DNA of 64,000 nt from Firmicutes bacterium CAG:345 (GTDB lineage: Bacteria > Bacillota_I > Bacilli_A > RFN20 > CAG-288): contig FR893383.1 in NCBI GenBank assembly GCA_000433315.1, positions 75,691 to 139,690 on the forward strand, read 5' to 3'. Positions 36,312 to 45,615 of this stretch are shown here, piece by piece; within the stretch, counting starts at the first letter, position 1; every line of letters starts with the position of its first letter. The notes under the pieces were generated by a model. The model worked only from the letters and a program-made list of their open reading frames with translations. It searched no databases and was not told the DNA's origin. Made by a program: the position numbers and the translations under genes.

Positions 36312-37022
36312 ATGAATAAAGAATTAACATTTGCACAAAAGGTATTACAATATAATAAAACTCTTTCGTCTATTCAATTGAACTTACCGGATGGATTTAG
36401 AATTATTAATCCATTTACTGGTGATTCTAAAGATGTTGTACAAAACATAACAAAGGCATTTTATGAAAAATATTATAATGATAATAAAAGCAGATGTTTA
36501 ATTTTGGAAAGTTCACCAGCACGACGTGGCACTGCAGTTACTGGTGTTCCTTTTGAAGATGCTTTTCATATTCAAAAAGAAACAGGAATTATGATTAATA
36601 ATTTTTATGTAAATAAATCATCTTCTAATTTCTTATATGATGTTATAGAAAAATATGGTGGAGCAAAAACCTTTTATTCAAAATTTTTCTTAAACTTTGT
36701 TTTTCCGCTTGGTATAGTCAAAATAAACTCTAAAGGTAATGAAGTAAACTGCAATTTTTACGATAGTAAAAATCTTCAAAAGTATTTTCAAAATTTTATT
36801 ATTGATTCTATCCGTACAATTATAAGTTTTGGAATTGATACCTCAGTTTGTTTTTGTATCGGTAGTGGGAAAAATTTTTCGATATTAAATGAACTAAATA
36901 AAATGTATAAATTTTTTGAAAAGATTATCCCACTAGAACATCCTAGATATATTATGCAATATAATTCAAAAAACAAGGAAACATTTATTAATAAGTACTT
37001 AGCAGCATTAAAAATTGTATAG
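36312..37022 (+). CDS. uracil-DNA glycosylase-like protein (DUF4918/SMUG2-like)
   Basis: 236 residues. LILESSPARRGTAVTGVPFE, FVFPLGIVKINSKG, NCNFYDSKNLQ and EHPRYIMQYNSKNKE with KYLAAL fit the DUF4918 branch of the uracil-DNA glycosylase superfamily. I infer base-excision repair of deaminated bases. The first motif differs from the INPG found in relatives (SSPA here), so activity is uncertain. The 5' end of this gene is partly duplicated at 33788-33903. AGGAG precedes the ATG. Confidence 0.72.
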   Translation: MNKELTFAQKVLQYNKTLSSIQLNLPDGFRIINPFTGDSKDVVQNITKAFYEKYYNDNKSRCLILESSPARRGTAVTGVPFEDAFHIQKETGIMINNFYVNKSSSNFLYDVIEKYGGAKTFYSKFFLNFVFPLGIVKINSKGNEVNCNFYDSKNLQKYFQNFIIDSIRTIISFGIDTSVCFCIGSGKNFSILNELNKMYKFFEKIIPLEHPRYIMQYNSKNKETFINKYLAALKIV

Positions 37023-37246
37023 TATAACAAAATAAACAATAATAAAAATAATAAAACCAATGTATTTCTCTGATATAAAGAATTTTAATATAGTCTGTAC
37101 CAAATAAAAATAATTTTGAATAAAAAAGTATTATTAAATATAGACAATTTATATTAAAGTATCATAAAGTATCAAATATTTACATCATTTATATGGTATG
37201 TTTTATTTGAGAAGAAAGGTTGTTATTTTATAAAAGGAAAAATAAT

Positions 37247-37969
37247 ATGCTAAATGAAAAATTAAAAGAGTTAAGAGAAAATATTGGACTTTCTCAAGCT
37301 GATGTAGCTGATTTAATGTTTTGTTCAAGATCTCTAATTGCAAAATGGGAGCAAGGAAGAGCAAATCCAAGTGATAATGATTTAAAGTCTTTATCGGATA
37401 TTTATAAATGTTCTTACGAGGAACTATTAAAAGAAACAAAAAATATTGACGTTAGTTCTTTTTCATTTACTATAAAATCACCATTTAAATATTATTCTAA
37501 TTCATTTTCTTATCTATTCTTTCCATACATATTCTCTATGATATTAGTATTCTTACTATATGGTGCTATTGGCACTATCATTGGTATCTTATCTAGTCAC
37601 GATGTTCATAATGATATGAAGTATTTTATTGCTATGTGGATTGCAATAATAGCTTTATCACCTCTTTTATTATTCGTTGCATATAAAACAAAGAAAAGAG
37701 CACAAGGTGGAGTTGGATTGCCATTAACTATACTAGGACATAAAGAATTAGAAACAGTTTCAATTAATCATAATGAAAAAACTATTTTTATAAATATTAA
37801 AAGAGAATTTAATGGAACAAGAAATTCTTATACAGAAATGAAAATAAATTTCGCTAAAGAAAAAAGAAAATATTTTATTGTCGGTGAATCGCGATTCCAC
37901 TCAGCAATTTTACCTAAAGATAAAACACCTATTGAAATACAAGATATAATCAAAAAAATAAATATATAA
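37247..37969 (+). CDS. XRE-family regulator with membrane domain
   Basis: 240 residues. The helix-turn-helix (residues 2-58) reads LKELRENIGLSQADVADLMF then SRSLIAKWEQGRANPSDNDL. Two membrane segments (about 84-112 and 130-150) and a basic C-terminal domain follow. A membrane-tethered transcription regulator is inferred; targets are unknown. I chose ATG 37247 (AAAGGAAA upstream) over the earlier frame opening at 37220. Confidence 0.85.
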   Translation: MLNEKLKELRENIGLSQADVADLMFCSRSLIAKWEQGRANPSDNDLKSLSDIYKCSYEELLKETKNIDVSSFSFTIKSPFKYYSNSFSYLFFPYIFSMILVFLLYGAIGTIIGILSSHDVHNDMKYFIAMWIAIIALSPLLLFVAYKTKKRAQGGVGLPLTILGHKELETVSINHNEKTIFINIKREFNGTRNSYTEMKINFAKEKRKYFIVGESRFHSAILPKDKTPIEIQDIIKKINI

Positions 37970-38237
37970 ACCATCTTTTATATATCAATAAGTAAAATTC
38001 CTGACTTTAGGATTTAACTATAAATATAGCATTAAATTCTAAAGATGAATTTGTTCTAATGTATAAGAAGAAAAAAATCTTTTATTCTAACTATTAATTT
38101 TTGTTTTTTTTGGATAACATAAAAATGTGATAACAAAAATTCGATAAATTGTCAAATTGATGGTAGTGGAATCGATGGAACTATTAGAGGTTTTGCGACT
38201 CAATTTGATATCGATATTTTCTTGGGGGTATGCTAAT
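37970..38237 (+). other. gap with a possible gene remnant
   Basis: One frame at about 38150-38230 reads DGSGIDGTIRGFATQFDIDI without a start, possibly the tail of a lost gene. Confidence 0.3.
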
Positions 38238-38725
38238 ATGAGCAATGAATTTGTAACATTTGAAATAGATAAAATCGAAAGACGTAAACTTTCTTATGAT
38301 AAATGTCGCTATAACTATACGTTTATAAGAGCAGCTTGTATTTCCGTTGCCATCGGATTCTTACTCAAGCTGATTGGGCTTATCGCCAAACCTCAAAACA
38401 ATAATTTAAGACTATTTTGTGATTCTGCAATACTTCCATCAATTGTCATAGGTATCGTATTCCTTATTATTGCGACAGTAGGATTAGCATTGTCTTGGAT
38501 TCCTAAAACTAATGAAAAAATTAGCATTCATTTTGATCAAAATACAAAAATAATAGAGATTTCAACAAGAAAAAGAAAAGCAAAAAAATTAAAGTACATT
38601 CAATTAATGTAATATATTTTGAAAATTTGATAATATTCCGTGGCCTTGTAACAAAGATAATGCTTCCTCTTTCATGTTTTAACTCAAATGAATTAATGTT
38701 ATTTTTATCCAACACTAAAAAATAA
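38238..38725 (+). pseudogene. two-pass membrane protein, probable frameshift near its end
   Basis: ATG 38238 (GGGGG 9 nt upstream) opens a 124-codon frame with two membrane helices and a soluble tail (ISIHFDQNTKIIEISTRKRK). It stops at 38612, but the next frame continues directly with NVIYFENLIIFRGLVTKIML to a stop at 38725. A single lost base near 38605 would join them into about 162 residues. Family not recognised. If the stop is genuine the shorter protein may still be made. Confidence 0.5.
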
Positions 38726-38988
38726 AAGCTCTTTTTAAATTTAAAAGCTTTGAAAAATAAACAAAATGGCATCTAAAAAGGTGCCTCTTTTTTAATACCT
38801 AAATTTATTTAAATATCTATTATTTTAACAAGAAAATTATGCTGAACAATATCTGGACAAATGCAAATCTTTTAAAACAATAAAAATGTATAAAAAATAT
38901 CAATTTATATAAATATTTCTTCTAAAGCTATAAAAAACAATTTAAATAAAATAGAAAAAATACTATCTAAGCTATTGTTATCTATATC
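38726..38988 (+). other. intergenic; terminator at 38768-38785
   Basis: GGCATCT-AAAA-AGGTGCC (one G-U pair) plus CTCTTTTTT forms a terminator. The remainder to the importer promoter shows nothing I can name. Confidence 0.6.
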
Positions 38989-39033
38989 TAACATTTTTGT
39001 TAAATTTTATGTTAGTTTACGCTAACATATTAT
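38989..39033 (+). promoter_or_regulatory. operator-like inverted repeats before the metal-chelate importer
   Basis: TATGTTAG-TTTACG-CTAACATA (39008-39029) has perfect 8-bp arms and touches a possible -10 TATTAT (39028-39033). A second repeat TAACA-TTTT-TGTTA lies at 38989-39002. Together they look like a double operator for a repressor of the operon. The half-site is reminiscent of metal-sensing boxes but the spacing differs from DtxR sites. Confidence 0.6.
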
Positions 39034-39058
39034 CTTGTGAAGTAAAGGAGAAACAAAA

Positions 39059-40063
39059 ATGAAATTAAATTTCAAAAAATTATTCGTTCTAATTTCGATA
39101 TTATTCATGGCTTCCTGTAGCACTAACCCATCTAATTCATCCAGTAGTAATAATACTAAATTAGACTTACCTGAAATGCCTACTTTGGTCGACAATCGTG
39201 AAGAGAATGTTAAAATGAAGACCATTACAACATTGAATGGAGATGAAGTTACTTATAATGCTAATACCAGAAAAATTGTAGCATTAGGCTGTGCGGGAGA
39301 TATTTTATCTTTAGGTTTAAGACCTTTAGCGGTCGATGGTAACGCTAATAGCAATGGCTATGAAGATTATTTCTATGGAGTAGAAAAGTTAAAAAATACT
39401 CAGCCATTTGATCCTGAAGAAGTTTTAAGCTATTATCCAGATTTGATTTTAACCTACGATACAATGGAGCAAAAAGATATTGCAAAATTGGAAAAAATTG
39501 CTCCAGTAATACCTATTTATTTCAGCACGTATGATTATAATTTAAGAATTTCTTACTTAGGCGATATCTTCGATATGCAAGAAAACAGCTCTTCTTTAAT
39601 ATCTTTTTGCAAAGATCTTGAAGAAAAAAGTTTAAAAAGCATTGAGAATTTAAAAATTAAAGATAAAACTGTTACTGTTTTCTCCTATATGAATGGAATA
39701 TGTATTCCACCTGATTTCAATGGTGCTTTTGTTTTCAACCATATCTTATATGATATTTTAAATTTTGGAAAAAACGAAAAAGTAGAGCAATATTTAAATA
39801 ACCAAGCTCAACCAGCTTATTCTCCTATCTCTAGTGAAAAATTGAGAGAATATGAAGGAGACTTCAATATCTATGCTTCGATGGATGAAACTGATACCAG
39901 TATTCCTGATGTTGTTAAAACCAATGAAGGTTGGAAAAGTCTTAAATGTGTCAAAGAAAATCATGTTGGCGTTATCAATATAATACTATTCTCTTTAAAA
40001 GATGTTTTATATATGGCTGATCAATATCAATCTATTTTTAATGCTATAGAACAAGCTTTATAG
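39059..40063 (+). CDS. metal-chelate (siderophore/heme/corrinoid) binding lipoprotein
   Basis: 334 residues. The signal peptide ends in lipobox MASC (Cys20) followed by a Ser/Asn linker. The Peripla_BP_2 fold shows RKIVALGCAGDILSLGLRPL, EEVLSYYPDLILTY and IAKLEKIAPVIPI, as in FhuD/FepB/BtuF. The ligand is not fixed by sequence: an iron siderophore, heme or corrinoid are all possible. It is the first gene of an importer operon with two FecCD permeases and an ATPase. Two operator-like repeats lie upstream. Confidence 0.9.
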   Translation: MKLNFKKLFVLISILFMASCSTNPSNSSSSNNTKLDLPEMPTLVDNREENVKMKTITTLNGDEVTYNANTRKIVALGCAGDILSLGLRPLAVDGNANSNGYEDYFYGVEKLKNTQPFDPEEVLSYYPDLILTYDTMEQKDIAKLEKIAPVIPIYFSTYDYNLRISYLGDIFDMQENSSSLISFCKDLEEKSLKSIENLKIKDKTVTVFSYMNGICIPPDFNGAFVFNHILYDILNFGKNEKVEQYLNNQAQPAYSPISSEKLREYEGDFNIYASMDETDTSIPDVVKTNEGWKSLKCVKENHVGVINIILFSLKDVLYMADQYQSIFNAIEQAL

Positions 40064-40064
40064 A

Positions 40065-41081
40065 ATGAAGAAGATTAAATCAAGTACAAAATTTATAATT
40101 TTATTGGCAACTAGTATAGTGGGTTTATTAATAATGTTTTTCCTTTCTTTGTATTTTGGTGCTGAGAAAAACATTAATTTTGTCGATATTATAAATTCGT
40201 TATTTCGTTTCAACGATGAAATTTTTAATGAAGTAATAGTAAGAAATATTAGACTTCCACGTTTTATCGCTGATATTTTAGTCGGTGCAAGTCTAGCAAT
40301 AGCTGGAGCTTTAATGCAAGGCACAACAAAAAACCCTATGGCTGATTCAGGAATTATGGGAATATCTTCTGGTTCAGTTTTTGGAGTAGTAATAATAATG
40401 ACTTTCTTTCCAAATATTTCAAGATTAGGAAGAATTGGTATCTCTTGTTTGGGGGCAGCTATTGTAACTTTTCTGATATATGGAATTGCTATGATGAGCA
40501 AAAGAGGAATGACTCCAGATAGAATGGTTTTATCTGGCATGGCTATATCAACTTTGTTTTCCTCTGTAACAACAGCTTTAGTATTAAAACAAGGAACAAG
40601 TTCCGAAATGTTCAAATACATGTCTGGATCTAGTGCCAATACAATATGGTTAGATATAGAATTAGCTTTACCTTTCTTTCTTGTCTGCTTCATATTGGGA
40701 ATAATAATCTCCAGGAATTTAACTATTCTTTCTCTTGGAGATGAGACAAGTACTGGACTTGGTGTCAATGGTAAAGTCATCAAATTGTTATCAACTATAA
40801 TCGTTCTAGTTTTATCAGCCATAGCGGTTGTTATAATCGGCCCTGTATCTTATGTTGGATTAATGATTCCTCATATAGTTAGATATATAGTTGGTTCTGA
40901 TTATCGTTTCGTCATTCCAAGCTGTGGACTTCTGGGAGCATTATTTGTAACTTTTGTAGATTTTTTAGCAAGAAACATAATGCCAGAAATTGAACTGCCT
41001 ATTGGATTAATTATCACTTTGATCGGTGTTCCTTTCTTTATATTCGTCTCGAGAAAAAAAACTGCGGAGGATGCTTATTAA
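40065..41081 (+). CDS. FecCD-family ABC importer permease 1
   Basis: 338 residues with about nine to ten membrane segments. RLPRFIADILVGASLAIAGALMQGTTKNPMADSGIMG and GPVSYVGLMIPHIVRYIVG are the family's hallmark motifs. It starts 2 nt after the binding lipoprotein gene and is followed 3 nt later by the second permease, so the pore is probably a heterodimer. Confidence 0.94.
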   Translation: MKKIKSSTKFIILLATSIVGLLIMFFLSLYFGAEKNINFVDIINSLFRFNDEIFNEVIVRNIRLPRFIADILVGASLAIAGALMQGTTKNPMADSGIMGISSGSVFGVVIIMTFFPNISRLGRIGISCLGAAIVTFLIYGIAMMSKRGMTPDRMVLSGMAISTLFSSVTTALVLKQGTSSEMFKYMSGSSANTIWLDIELALPFFLVCFILGIIISRNLTILSLGDETSTGLGVNGKVIKLLSTIIVLVLSAIAVVIIGPVSYVGLMIPHIVRYIVGSDYRFVIPSCGLLGALFVTFVDFLARNIMPEIELPIGLIITLIGVPFFIFVSRKKTAEDAY

Positions 41082-41083
41082 AT

Positions 41084-42112
41084 ATGAAAAAGTATCTTCT
41101 TAAATTTAAAAACTATAATTCCTTAAAAAAAGGAATTATCATCAATGTTTTCTTGTTTGCCCTTACTATTGTGGTTTTTTTTATAGGATGCAATGTCGGT
41201 CAATATAAAATTTCAGTTTTAAAAGTCTTCGAAACTTTATTTGGTGGCGGTGACAAATATTCAAAAATGACTTTATTTGAATTTCGTCTTCCAAGATTAT
41301 GTTTAGCTCTTTTAGTAGGAATAGGTATGGGAGTAGCTGGTGTCAGCATGCAAAATCTTCTGCATAATGATCTCGCTAGTCCAGGAACATTAGGGGTTTC
41401 TGATGGAAGTGGTCTTTTTGTAACACTATATGTTGCCCTTTTTAAAACCAGTTCTTCTTCTGCAATATTGCTTCCTATATTAGCCTTAGCTGGAGGACTG
41501 CTATCTGCTGTTATTATATTTGCTTTATCGGTGAAAAGAAAAAGCAATATCAATCCAATAAGAATGATAATGACTGGTGTCAGCATGTCTGCAGCCTATG
41601 GAGCTATAGGGACTATTATGATGTACGCCCTCGATCAGTCTCAACTTGAATTTCTACAAAGATGGCAATCAGGCGAACTTTGGGGAACCGATTGGAGTTA
41701 TATTTCAATATTAGCAATATGGCTATTGATATTCGGAAGTATTATCTACTATAAATCCAGAACTTTAAATGCCATAGATATGGGGTACGATATCGCCAAA
41801 GGAATTGGAATAAACGTAAAAAAAGAATTCATTATCATCGCTTTTTGTGCAGTTGCCATTTCCTCAGCTTCTGTTGCTTTTGGCGGGAATTTCTTTTTCC
41901 TCGGTCTTATTGGGCCACATATTGCAAGAAAAATGGTCGGAACAGATAATAGAGTTTTATTCCCAGCCAGCTCTTTAATCTCAGCTATTCTGATATTGAT
42001 TTCCGATATGTTAGTTATGGGAGTAGATTTCCTCATAAACATTCCTACAGGAATTTTAGTATCGATTCTCTCCGTCCCTTATTTCATCTACTTATTGATT
42101 AAGGAAGGCTAA
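41084..42112 (+). CDS. FecCD-family ABC importer permease 2
   Basis: 342 residues and the same family: FRLPRLCLALLVGIGMGVAG, NDLASPGTLGVSDG and FFLGLIGPHIARKMVG. It pairs with permease 1 and is followed 2 nt later by the ATPase. Confidence 0.94.
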   Translation: MKKYLLKFKNYNSLKKGIIINVFLFALTIVVFFIGCNVGQYKISVLKVFETLFGGGDKYSKMTLFEFRLPRLCLALLVGIGMGVAGVSMQNLLHNDLASPGTLGVSDGSGLFVTLYVALFKTSSSSAILLPILALAGGLLSAVIIFALSVKRKSNINPIRMIMTGVSMSAAYGAIGTIMMYALDQSQLEFLQRWQSGELWGTDWSYISILAIWLLIFGSIIYYKSRTLNAIDMGYDIAKGIGINVKKEFIIIAFCAVAISSASVAFGGNFFFLGLIGPHIARKMVGTDNRVLFPASSLISAILILISDMLVMGVDFLINIPTGILVSILSVPYFIYLLIKEG

Positions 42113-42113
42113 A

Positions 42114-42929
42114 ATGGAAAATATTATTAAAACAAAAGATTTAAAAATTGGTTATGATGATGTAATAATCGTTCCTTCATTTAATTGTGAAATAAAAAAG
42201 CATTGTATAACATCGATTATCGGCCCGAATGGTTGCGGAAAATCTACCGTATTAAAAGCGATAGGAAGAATCATTCCCCATGCTAATGGAACAATTATAA
42301 TCAACGATCAAGATATGGGGAAATTGAAAACTCTAGATATTGCCAAAATGATGGCAATATTGCCTCAATCACCAACTGCTCCTAGTTCCATCTCTGTCTT
42401 TGATTTAGTTAGCTATGGACGTTATCCTTATCAAAAAGGATTAGGAAGATTAAAAAAAGAAGATAAAGATATCATCGAGTGGGCATTAACTGTCACTCAT
42501 ATGCAAGAGTTTAAAAACAGAGCAATATGCAATCTTTCTGGCGGTCAAAGACAAAGAGTATGGATTGCAATGGCATTAGCACAACAGACCGATATTATTC
42601 TTCTAGATGAACCGACAACTTATTTAGATTTAAATCATCAATTAGAAGTTTTGGAATTGTTAAAAGAATTAAACCAAAAAAATAATACCACCATTGTTAT
42701 GGTTTTACATGATTTGAATTTAGCCAGTAAATATTCGGATTTTTTACTAGCGATGAAAGATGGAAAAATTGAAAAATATGGTACTCCAAAAGAAGTATTT
42801 GATAAAGAAATGCTAGCCAATTGTTTTCAAATAGATGGTGAAATAATCATTGATAAAAATAGTGAAAAACCCTTATGTGTTTCCTATGAACTATTAAGAA
42901 AAAAAGGGAGTGAACATGATGAAGAATAA
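42114..42929 (+). CDS. FecE/FhuC-type ABC importer ATPase
   Basis: 271 residues: Walker A IIGPNGCGKSTVLKAIG, signature LSGGQRQRVWIAMALAQ, Walker B IILLDEPTTYLD, H-loop MVLHDLN. It energises uptake through the two permeases. The 3' end overlaps the next lipoprotein gene by 14 nt, which ties the importer to the genes that follow. Confidence 0.95.
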   Translation: MENIIKTKDLKIGYDDVIIVPSFNCEIKKHCITSIIGPNGCGKSTVLKAIGRIIPHANGTIIINDQDMGKLKTLDIAKMMAILPQSPTAPSSISVFDLVSYGRYPYQKGLGRLKKEDKDIIEWALTVTHMQEFKNRAICNLSGGQRQRVWIAMALAQQTDIILLDEPTTYLDLNHQLEVLELLKELNQKNNTTIVMVLHDLNLASKYSDFLLAMKDGKIEKYGTPKEVFDKEMLANCFQIDGEIIIDKNSEKPLCVSYELLRKKGSEHDEE

Positions 42930-44295
42930 ATTTATAGCAATTTTTACAATCGTTTTGCTTCTTTCTTCTTGCTCGAATTCCAAAGTCAAAGATCATATTG
43001 AATATGATCTTCCTGATGTCGAATACACCGAAAATATAGCATTAAAGAAATTACCTGAGGTCAAAAATATAGACTCAATGCAAGACCTATCAAATTTTAT
43101 TGATTATGCTGTCTTTTATAACCAAAACGAAGACTTTGTTTATACAAACGTAACTGACGCATATAAAAAAGTATTGTTAGATGATTTAGATTATCAAATA
43201 AACTGGGCTGCTCAATATGCAACAATCGGTCATAATTTTGTTAAAAACTACGATGCTAGCAAACTTGACGAAAATTTAATTGGAATCAGCGGTTATATCT
43301 TCGATTATGGCTTTAAATACTATGAAGAAAAAGCAAATAATATTATTACCTTTGAATACTATCAAGATGTTCTAAGCAAAAACACTTATCAAAATAATGA
43401 TATCAGTAACTTGCCTTTATATCAAAATAATGATGGTTTTGTTGAAGTCACTAATAGTGAGCAATTATTTTATGCCTGCATGAAAAATTATTTTCCTTAT
43501 TGTAAAAAAGAAACAAAAGCTTATGAAATATTACAAAAAGCAACTGGAATTTTAAATCGCATAATCAAAAAAGACATGACTGAATTAGAAAAGTACATAG
43601 CGATTTATCACTATATTCTTTCTGAAACCACTTATGATTATTCTTCATTCAAACAAAAAGATAGCGTTCATCAAGATTATGCCTGTTATTTTTTAGAAGG
43701 CGTATTTGATCATCATACAGCTGTCTGTGATGGACTTACTAAAGCTCTTGTTTTGTTTTCTAGACTCGAAGGAATAGAAGCCTATCATATAGGAGCTCTA
43801 TCTAATATCGGTGGTCATGCTTATTGCTATGTAAAGATAAATGATAATTATTATTTATCTTGTCCAACTTCCGGATCAAGTATAGAGACCAAAAACAATA
43901 TCAAATACTATGTTCATAATAATTTGTATATGTTGACAAGCTACTATACAAGCTCTCCAAGCTGGGATTATTCTTCCGAAGCTTTTCCAAATATCAAGCA
44001 AGAAGTTTTAAAAAGTAATCCATTTCCTTATTACGATAATTATTACATAATCATTGATAACGAAAAATATTCTCTTCATATCGAAGATTTTGCAACAGGA
44101 AATAAGATATTAAACTTTGTTGAAAACGTTGCTAAGGAGAACAATTTATGCTTGCAAATAGAACTTCTTGGCTCTTATGAAATCATGTCCAATATTTGGC
44201 AAAATTATTCAGATAAAGATAATTTAAATTTTGTAAATAATGGAATTCTGAGTAAAGAAAAAGCTTATGCCTTTTTCTTCGATTTTAGAAAATGA
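42916..44295 (+). CDS. transglutaminase-like lipoprotein 1
   Basis: 459 residues. The signal peptide ends in LLSSC, then an extracellular domain with a transglutaminase-like core: AVCDGLTKALVLFSRLEGIE (Cys271) and IGGHAYCYVKIND (His301). The third triad site, normally an Asp in a D-x-T motif, reads YYLSCPTSGS (Cys316). The paralogue downstream shows the same change. The role is unknown; family members cross-link or cleave peptides, but the altered site may only bind. ATG 42916 lies 5 nt after GGGAG and inside the end of the importer ATPase gene. Confidence 0.82.
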   Translation: MMKNKFIAIFTIVLLLSSCSNSKVKDHIEYDLPDVEYTENIALKKLPEVKNIDSMQDLSNFIDYAVFYNQNEDFVYTNVTDAYKKVLLDDLDYQINWAAQYATIGHNFVKNYDASKLDENLIGISGYIFDYGFKYYEEKANNIITFEYYQDVLSKNTYQNNDISNLPLYQNNDGFVEVTNSEQLFYACMKNYFPYCKKETKAYEILQKATGILNRIIKKDMTELEKYIAIYHYILSETTYDYSSFKQKDSVHQDYACYFLEGVFDHHTAVCDGLTKALVLFSRLEGIEAYHIGALSNIGGHAYCYVKINDNYYLSCPTSGSSIETKNNIKYYVHNNLYMLTSYYTSSPSWDYSSEAFPNIKQEVLKSNPFPYYDNYYIIIDNEKYSLHIEDFATGNKILNFVENVAKENNLCLQIELLGSYEIMSNIWQNYSDKDNLNFVNNGILSKEKAYAFFFDFRK

Positions 44296-45602
44296 AAAAA
44301 ATAATATTATTTATAAGTTTATTGCTTCTTGTTTCCTGCAGCAATAATCCTTCTTCTACCTCTTCAAGCACAAATCCACTAAATAAGCTGTTTTTTGCCT
44401 CAGATTTAGAAGAAAAAGATTTACCTAAACCAAAAGAAAAAATTTCTTCCCTTGATGAAATGATCTATGCCTTAGATTATTTAGCTTTTTATCAAATAGA
44501 CAAAAAAGTATCATTTTATATCGATAATAATTACTCAAAGACTTTCTATAACATCTATCAAGAATTTTCTAAAGCTCAAGAGCAAGTTCAAATCGCTGAT
44601 GTTTATCCATCTTTTATCAACTATAGCTTATATGTCGATTATAAAGTCATTACTATCAATGTTGTTCCTCAACAAATTGCAACAAAGTCTAACAGAAAAT
44701 TAGAAGCAAGTAAGATCTATGAGATAGATTACCAAAAAGAATCAAGCGACCATCAGATTCCTTTAGAAAAAAGCAATTTAAAAGAAATTGAAGTTGAAAC
44801 AAGTCAACAATTATATTACGTTGTTGAAAATAAATATAAACCTATTTTAAAAAAGAATTCCATCGCTGAAAAAATATATTCCACAGCTAAAGATATCTTA
44901 AATTCGATTATAGATGACACTATGAACGAATACCAAAAAGCCAAACAAATATATAACTATATTTGCAGTGAAATAAGTTACGATTACATAACAAGTGGTG
45001 AATCTACCTACAATTTAAATGAAAATCAAGCTTACTTTTTAGAAGGTGTTTTCCTCAATCAAAATGCAGTTTGCGATGGAAAAAGCAAAGCATATTCTCT
45101 GCTTTGCAACATGGAAAATATCGACAATGTCCGCGTTACTGCCATAAACGATAAATACCAAGGTCATGCATATAATTACATTAAAATTTTTGATAAATGG
45201 TATTTATCTTGCACAACATTTGGAAGCCATAGGATGGAATTAAAAGAAAACGAATACTATATAGTTCCATCTTTAAATATGTTTTTGACAAATTATCAAA
45301 CCCCATATGCTTCTAATTGGGGATATGATTCAAAGATGCACGAAGATATAAAAGAAAAAATCGAATCTCAATCCAACTTTGAATTATCCATTATCGATAA
45401 CTTAAATAGTTTCAAAGAAATAATTGAAAGTTATCACTTAAATTCGCTTTTAAATATTGAAGTAGAGTTCCAATATTTTAAAGATATAAATTTATTTAAA
45501 GAAGATATTGAAAAAGAATATCCTTCATATGAAATAGTTTTATTGAAAAATTTACCATATGAAAATAATTATTACTCAATAATCTTTCTTTCTAACATTT
45601 AA
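44292..45602 (+). CDS. transglutaminase-like lipoprotein 2
   Basis: 436 residues, a paralogue of the preceding gene, overlapping it by 4 nt (ATGA). Lipobox LLLVSC is followed by a Ser/Thr linker. The core has AVCDGKSKAYSLLCNMENID (Cys261), QGHAYNYIKIFDKW (His292) and WYLSCTTFGS (Cys307 where Asp is usual). The two may act as a pair at the cell surface with the importer; that is inferred from operon structure. Confidence 0.82.
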   Translation: MKKIILFISLLLLVSCSNNPSSTSSSTNPLNKLFFASDLEEKDLPKPKEKISSLDEMIYALDYLAFYQIDKKVSFYIDNNYSKTFYNIYQEFSKAQEQVQIADVYPSFINYSLYVDYKVITINVVPQQIATKSNRKLEASKIYEIDYQKESSDHQIPLEKSNLKEIEVETSQQLYYVVENKYKPILKKNSIAEKIYSTAKDILNSIIDDTMNEYQKAKQIYNYICSEISYDYITSGESTYNLNENQAYFLEGVFLNQNAVCDGKSKAYSLLCNMENIDNVRVTAINDKYQGHAYNYIKIFDKWYLSCTTFGSHRMELKENEYYIVPSLNMFLTNYQTPYASNWGYDSKMHEDIKEKIESQSNFELSIIDNLNSFKEIIESYHLNSLLNIEVEFQYFKDINLFKEDIEKEYPSYEIVLLKNLPYENNYYSIIFLSNI

Positions 45603-45615
45603 GGAGGTTCAAAAA

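Noticed and set aside
39008..39029. DtxR/IdeR box
   Set aside because: Half-site resembles GTTAG/CTAAC, but the arms are 6 nt apart instead of the 1-nt spacing of DtxR sites.
40058..40822. 254-codon minus-strand frame
   Set aside because: Opposite to a clear FecCD permease; no ribosome site or domain, and the composition mirrors membrane-protein codons.
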